Source: Ignavibacteriales bacterium (GTDB lineage Bacteria > Bacteroidota > Ignavibacteria > Ignavibacteriales > Ignavibacteriaceae). From it: a stretch of DNA of 64,000 nt. Of this stretch, positions 60,774-64,000 are shown one piece after another. A program made the translations under genes and the position numbers. The notes beneath the pieces are model-generated. The model was given only the letters and a program-made list of their open reading frames with translations, was not told where the DNA came from and ran no database searches. The DNA lies in assembly GCA_020061465.1 (NCBI GenBank), contig JAGUYG010000032.1, positions 1-64,000 of the forward strand, in the 5' to 3' direction. Numbering within the stretch: the stretch's first letter is position 1; each line of letters starts with the position of its first letter.

Positions 60774-63065
60774 ATGAAAAATATTTTTGCAATTATTTGT
60801 TTGTTGAGTGGTATTTTGCCATTAACACTTGCACAATGGGAATTACGATATCCGCCGCAACCAACGGTAGGAATAAATGATATGTACTTTTTGAATCCAT
60901 TGATAGGATTTGCTGTGAATAGTTCAGGAAGTATTCTGAAAACGACCGATGGCGGTATGCATTGGAGTATAATTAAACATTATCAAAGAGATTTTCTTCT
61001 CGAGATTAAATTTATAGATGATCAAAATGGATTTTGCATATCTCCCTATTCATTTATTGGTGATAAGATTGATTTTATTTACACAACAAATGGCGGAGAT
61101 GAATGGCAATCGACAGGTATTGGAATAGGTGATGCATTGACCTTTTTACCTTTATCAATTTCCGAAATAATTAAGAGCGGTGATCAAGGAACTATTTCGA
61201 GACTTGATAATTTCTTTGGATTATGGAGTGAACAGTATAGGATTCCTCAATATTTTGATTGGGATATTTTTGTGCCGTATGGTGATATCAAACAATTTGA
61301 AAAATTAAATTCAGGCAGGATACTTGCTTTAGGTTCAAGTTGGAGAGCATTTCAGGCAAATGTTATTCAAGACTCGGTTACTTTCATACTCTATAGCGAT
61401 GATAATGGAATCACCTGGGATACATTATGGTGTGAATTACCTAAAATTATATCTACTTTATCTTTTTCAGATAATAATAATGGATGGATGGGAGGAGAAG
61501 AAAATGAAATCTATAAAACTACTGATGGGGGAATAAACTGGTACCTAAGTTACTCCGAAGTCAATCCAAATTTCATAAGCTCAATATCTAATATTAAAGC
61601 ATTGAGTCCTTCTACGATATTTGCTGTAACTAATAAAGGAATGATTATTTCAACAACGAACGGGGGTATTACCTGGGATACTACTAGTTTGGTACCATAC
61701 TCTTATTATGATAGTTTTTACAGCTTAACTTTTATTAATGAGCAGACAGGATTTGTTTTTGGACCGGATTTATGGATTACAACAAACGGAGGTAATAGTT
61801 GGAATAAAATAGATGATTCAATTAAACCAAGCTTTAGTAAAATACAGTTTTTAAATACAAGTATCGGTTATGGAATTGGGGGAGACAATTACTGGGGTGG
61901 TTCAGGCTTTTATAGAACTATTGACGGAGGTTATAGCTGGACTAAATTATATCAAGGGGATCCCAGCAGTGGTTTCAACGGGTTTTTCATGATGGATACT
62001 TTAAATGGTTGGTTAACAGAATTTAACACTTTGTTCAATACTTCGGATGGCGGAATAACATGGTCGGCTGTGTCTGTGGATACCCTTCTTGAATTCATTA
62101 GAGGAGTAGAATTTTTTAATAGTGAATTAGGTATTTTGTTTGAGGTCTGGCAGAGGTTTAATAATTATCTATTGAATTATGTTACAACAGACGGTGGCGG
62201 CACGTGGCAAAAATATCAAATGAGCGAACAACCTTATTTGAGTTCATTTCTAAAAATAAAACGAACAGATCCTTCACATATTTGGGTGGTAAATCAGCAA
62301 GGTGTTTGGCTTTCAAGCGATACAGCAAAAAGCTGGATAAATATCAGTACTGAGGTAGAAGGGTGGGCAGGTGCATTTGACTTTTTAGATTCCCTCAATG
62401 GCTGGGCTGCTCATCTTGATGGTCAGCAGGATAAAGTTAAATATACTACCGATGGCGGATTAACGTGGTCAACTATGATGAAACCGTATATGGTACAGTC
62501 ACAAGATCTTGTTATTGATGGGCGAAATTATTTTGGAAGAATGCAAGTTACAGTTGCCGGTTTATATGGCAGTATATTCAGGTATGAAGAAGGCTGGCCT
62601 CATGCTTACCAGGAAAAATCTTATACGAATAACTGGCTTCTATCGATAGCTGTCCATAGAGAAAGCAATAGAATTCACAAATGGATAGCGGGAACAGGAG
62701 GAACAATACTTTATAATAACGATTACATAACCGATCTGAAAAAAGAAGAATTAAACTTACCCGAAGAATTTAGACTTTATCAAAACTATCCTAATCCATT
62801 TAATCCTACTACAAAAATAAAATTTACCTTGCCCTATTTAGAGTCGGGGCATGCCCCGTCTTTCCCAACAAAATTAATAGTTTATGATTTATTAGGCAGA
62901 GAGATAGCAACGCTTGTTAACGAACAAAAATCCCCCGGCACTTATGAAGTAGAATTCTCCATAGGATCCTCTGGAAACGCAAAAAAATTGTCTAGCGGGA
63001 TTTACTTTGTTAAGCTAACAGCGGGTAATTTTATAAGCGTAAGGAAAATGATTCTTGCGCGGTAA
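60774..63065 (+). CDS. Ycf48/BNR-like beta-propeller with T9SS sorting domain
   Basis: Seen: a signal peptide (ending TLAQ) and repeated propeller blades with the motif TTDGGxxW or close forms (LKTTDGGMHWSII, YTTNGGDEWQST, YKTTDGGINWYLS, STTNGGITWDTT, YRTIDGGYSWTKL, NTSDGGITWSAV, VTTDGGGTWQKY, YTTDGGLTWSTM). The sorting domain FRLYQNYPNPFNPTTKIKFTLP to KKMILAR ends it. It is a surface or secreted recognition protein of unknown ligand. The ATG at 60774 is preferred to the GTG at 60771. Its CTD carries two repeat-like insertions, at 62841-62860 and about 62957-62978. Confidence 0.87.
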   Translation: MKNIFAIICLLSGILPLTLAQWELRYPPQPTVGINDMYFLNPLIGFAVNSSGSILKTTDGGMHWSIIKHYQRDFLLEIKFIDDQNGFCISPYSFIGDKIDFIYTTNGGDEWQSTGIGIGDALTFLPLSISEIIKSGDQGTISRLDNFFGLWSEQYRIPQYFDWDIFVPYGDIKQFEKLNSGRILALGSSWRAFQANVIQDSVTFILYSDDNGITWDTLWCELPKIISTLSFSDNNNGWMGGEENEIYKTTDGGINWYLSYSEVNPNFISSISNIKALSPSTIFAVTNKGMIISTTNGGITWDTTSLVPYSYYDSFYSLTFINEQTGFVFGPDLWITTNGGNSWNKIDDSIKPSFSKIQFLNTSIGYGIGGDNYWGGSGFYRTIDGGYSWTKLYQGDPSSGFNGFFMMDTLNGWLTEFNTLFNTSDGGITWSAVSVDTLLEFIRGVEFFNSELGILFEVWQRFNNYLLNYVTTDGGGTWQKYQMSEQPYLSSFLKIKRTDPSHIWVVNQQGVWLSSDTAKSWINISTEVEGWAGAFDFLDSLNGWAAHLDGQQDKVKYTTDGGLTWSTMMKPYMVQSQDLVIDGRNYFGRMQVTVAGLYGSIFRYEEGWPHAYQEKSYTNNWLLSIAVHRESNRIHKWIAGTGGTILYNNDYITDLKKEELNLPEEFRLYQNYPNPFNPTTKIKFTLPYLESGHAPSFPTKLIVYDLLGREIATLVNEQKSPGTYEVEFSIGSSGNAKKLSSGIYFVKLTAGNFISVRKMILAR
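62841..62860. repeat. GGGGCATGCCCC palindrome inside a T9SS sorting domain
   Basis: GAGTCGGGGCATGCCCCGTC is read as ESGHAPS between KIKFTLPY and KLIVYDLLG. The same palindrome, AGACGGGGCATGCCCCGTCT, lies between genes at 33967-33986. It occupies the same loop where the other two sorting domains carry the CCCCTCC repeat. Confidence 0.8.
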
Positions 63066-63066
63066 A

Positions 63067-63178
63067 AAAACCTCCGCTGTTATAATATTTAAACCTCCGA
63101 GGTTACCTGGCGCAATGAGTTCCGCAAACCTCGGAGGTTACTCAAAACAAAACGATACGCAAACCTCGAAGGTTGCTC
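63067..63178. repeat. AACCTCCGAGGTT repeat cluster after the propeller gene
   Basis: Four units of the AACCTCC/GGAGGTT family (about 63069, 63092-63104, 63126-63138, 63161-63173) in both orientations, starting right at the stop codon. They could form a 3' hairpin as after two other genes here. The rest of the gap to 63600 is AT-rich with no visible gene. Confidence 0.65.
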
Positions 63179-63599
63179 CCCCCACTTGTGGCGAAAAAGA
63201 AAAAAAATAACTAAGTTACAAGCGCTCTTCTTATGGCGGCGGGGATAATTAGTTAAAAAGTTGATAAGAGGGATATGAATGAGGTATTCCGTTGTTACAA
63301 ATTATCAGGTGAAGCCAAAAATATTTAAAACAATTAAGATTGCAGAAAAATTATTCGGGGTATTGTTATTTGAGCCCTAGAGAATTAGGATGTTATTTCA
63401 GAATTTTTTTCGGGAATAACTACCATAAAATAATTTTGAAGTTAAGCTTATATATTGATAACCAAAGGAGTTATCGATAAATATTGAAATAAAGAGCGGT
63501 TGATAAATTAGAAAAAAATTCTTAAATAACGACCGGATTTAGAACCGCAAATTCGGTAGAAGTAATAGTTATACACCTATGAGTATGGAGAATTGATAA

Positions 63600-64000
63600 A
63601 TGAAATATTTTTATTTAAGACTAATAGCATTTTGCTTTTCAATGTTAATTGCCTTTTCCACATTTGCACAAACAGATATTTACAAAAAGGATATTATTAG
63701 ATATAATTTGAAAGAACAAGCCGGTAAAAAAGAAGGTAACAGAATTTTAAATGACCAATTAGAAATTGATGTCTTTGTTAAAGATTTTAGTATAGAAAAA
63801 GCGAAAAAAGTTTGCGCTTATTATAAAGACTTTTATAAAGAAAAAGCGAAGAAAAAAGGCAATAGACTAACTATTTATATTGAAGTTTGGAGTAAAAAAA
63901 TATTACCAAGCCAAATTGATAATGTAAACATACAGAATAAGTATTATCACGGTGGGATAAATTACAATTACTATAATGAAAATTATTTTGAAGATATATA
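63600..64000 (+). CDS. Exported protein of unknown family, cut by the window edge
   Basis: An open frame from an ATG at 63600 to the last base with no stop. It starts with a clear signal peptide (MKYFYLRLIAFCFSMLIAF then STFAQ). The mature part is Lys-rich (KKDIIRYNLKEQAGKKEGN, KAKKVCAYYKDFYKEKAKKKGN), then a strand-like LTIYIEVWSKKILPSQID and a Tyr/Asn-rich stretch. GGAG lies ten bases upstream. No family is recognised from 133 residues. The C-terminus is outside the window. Confidence 0.7.
   Translation, partial: MKYFYLRLIAFCFSMLIAFSTFAQTDIYKKDIIRYNLKEQAGKKEGNRILNDQLEIDVFVKDFSIEKAKKVCAYYKDFYKEKAKKKGNRLTIYIEVWSKKILPSQIDNVNIQNKYYHGGINYNYYNENYFEDI

Overview
The window looks like a chromosomal segment of an AT-rich member of the Ignavibacteria (Bacteroidota/Chlorobi group). 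Three large secreted proteins end in a type IX secretion sorting domain of the Ignavibacteria style (YQNYPNPFNPSTKIK near its start). SusC-style TonB receptors occur, one paired with a DUF4249-like lipoprotein. There is a cytochrome b558-type SdhCAB and a pyruvoyl-dependent arginine decarboxylase. At least one promoter fits the Bacteroidota TTTG/TAnnTTTG pattern. No sequence search was possible, so the taxonomic call is inference.

Layout. 1-3.4 kb: a shortened Dps protein, arginine decarboxylase, and a thioesterase/methyltransferase/metal-exporter operon. 3.7-12.9 kb: a type I restriction-modification locus ordered hsdR, GxxExxY gene, NdpA-like gene, membrane protein, hsdS, UDG-fold gene, hsdM. 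The last five genes overlap by 1-8 bases. 13-15.3 kb: recQ. 15.7-26.4 kb: a SagB-type oxidoreductase, envelope beta-barrels, two TonB receptors and a secreted phosphodiester glycosidase. 26.5-33.8 kb: a TPR protein, an MhqO/MhqD-like pair, an isochorismatase and C39-like peptidase facing an ATP-grasp ligase, and a HAD phosphatase. 34-37.2 kb: a B12 module with promoter, cobalamin riboswitch, BtuB-like receptor and small membrane protein. 37.5-47.3 kb: sdhCAB, an acidic protein plus obgE, an M48 protease, a radical SAM protein, tRNA-Met and secG. 47.3-58.4 kb: PBP4, a LOG protein, S21, a zinc-ribbon protein, Usp, an M14 peptidase, a redoxin, DUF2461, a CYTH protein and an AddB-like nuclease. 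58.7-64 kb: an M1 peptidase and a Ycf48-like propeller with sorting domains, then a truncated exported ORF.

The most striking theme is short palindromic repeats. At least eight families sit between genes, many as terminal-inverted-repeat units with smaller hairpins inside. Several have also entered coding sequence in frame. A GGATT-rich repeat that flanks the GxxExxY gene also forms the linker between the two recognition domains of HsdS. Other repeat families lie at the same loop of all three secretion sorting domains. Beside the GxxExxY cassette lies a diverged second copy of the HsdR C-terminal tail, a scar of rearrangement.

The best candidate for an undescribed system is the composite restriction locus. 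An NdpA-like nucleoid protein, a four-helix membrane protein and a UDG-fold protein are translationally coupled to hsdS and hsdM.
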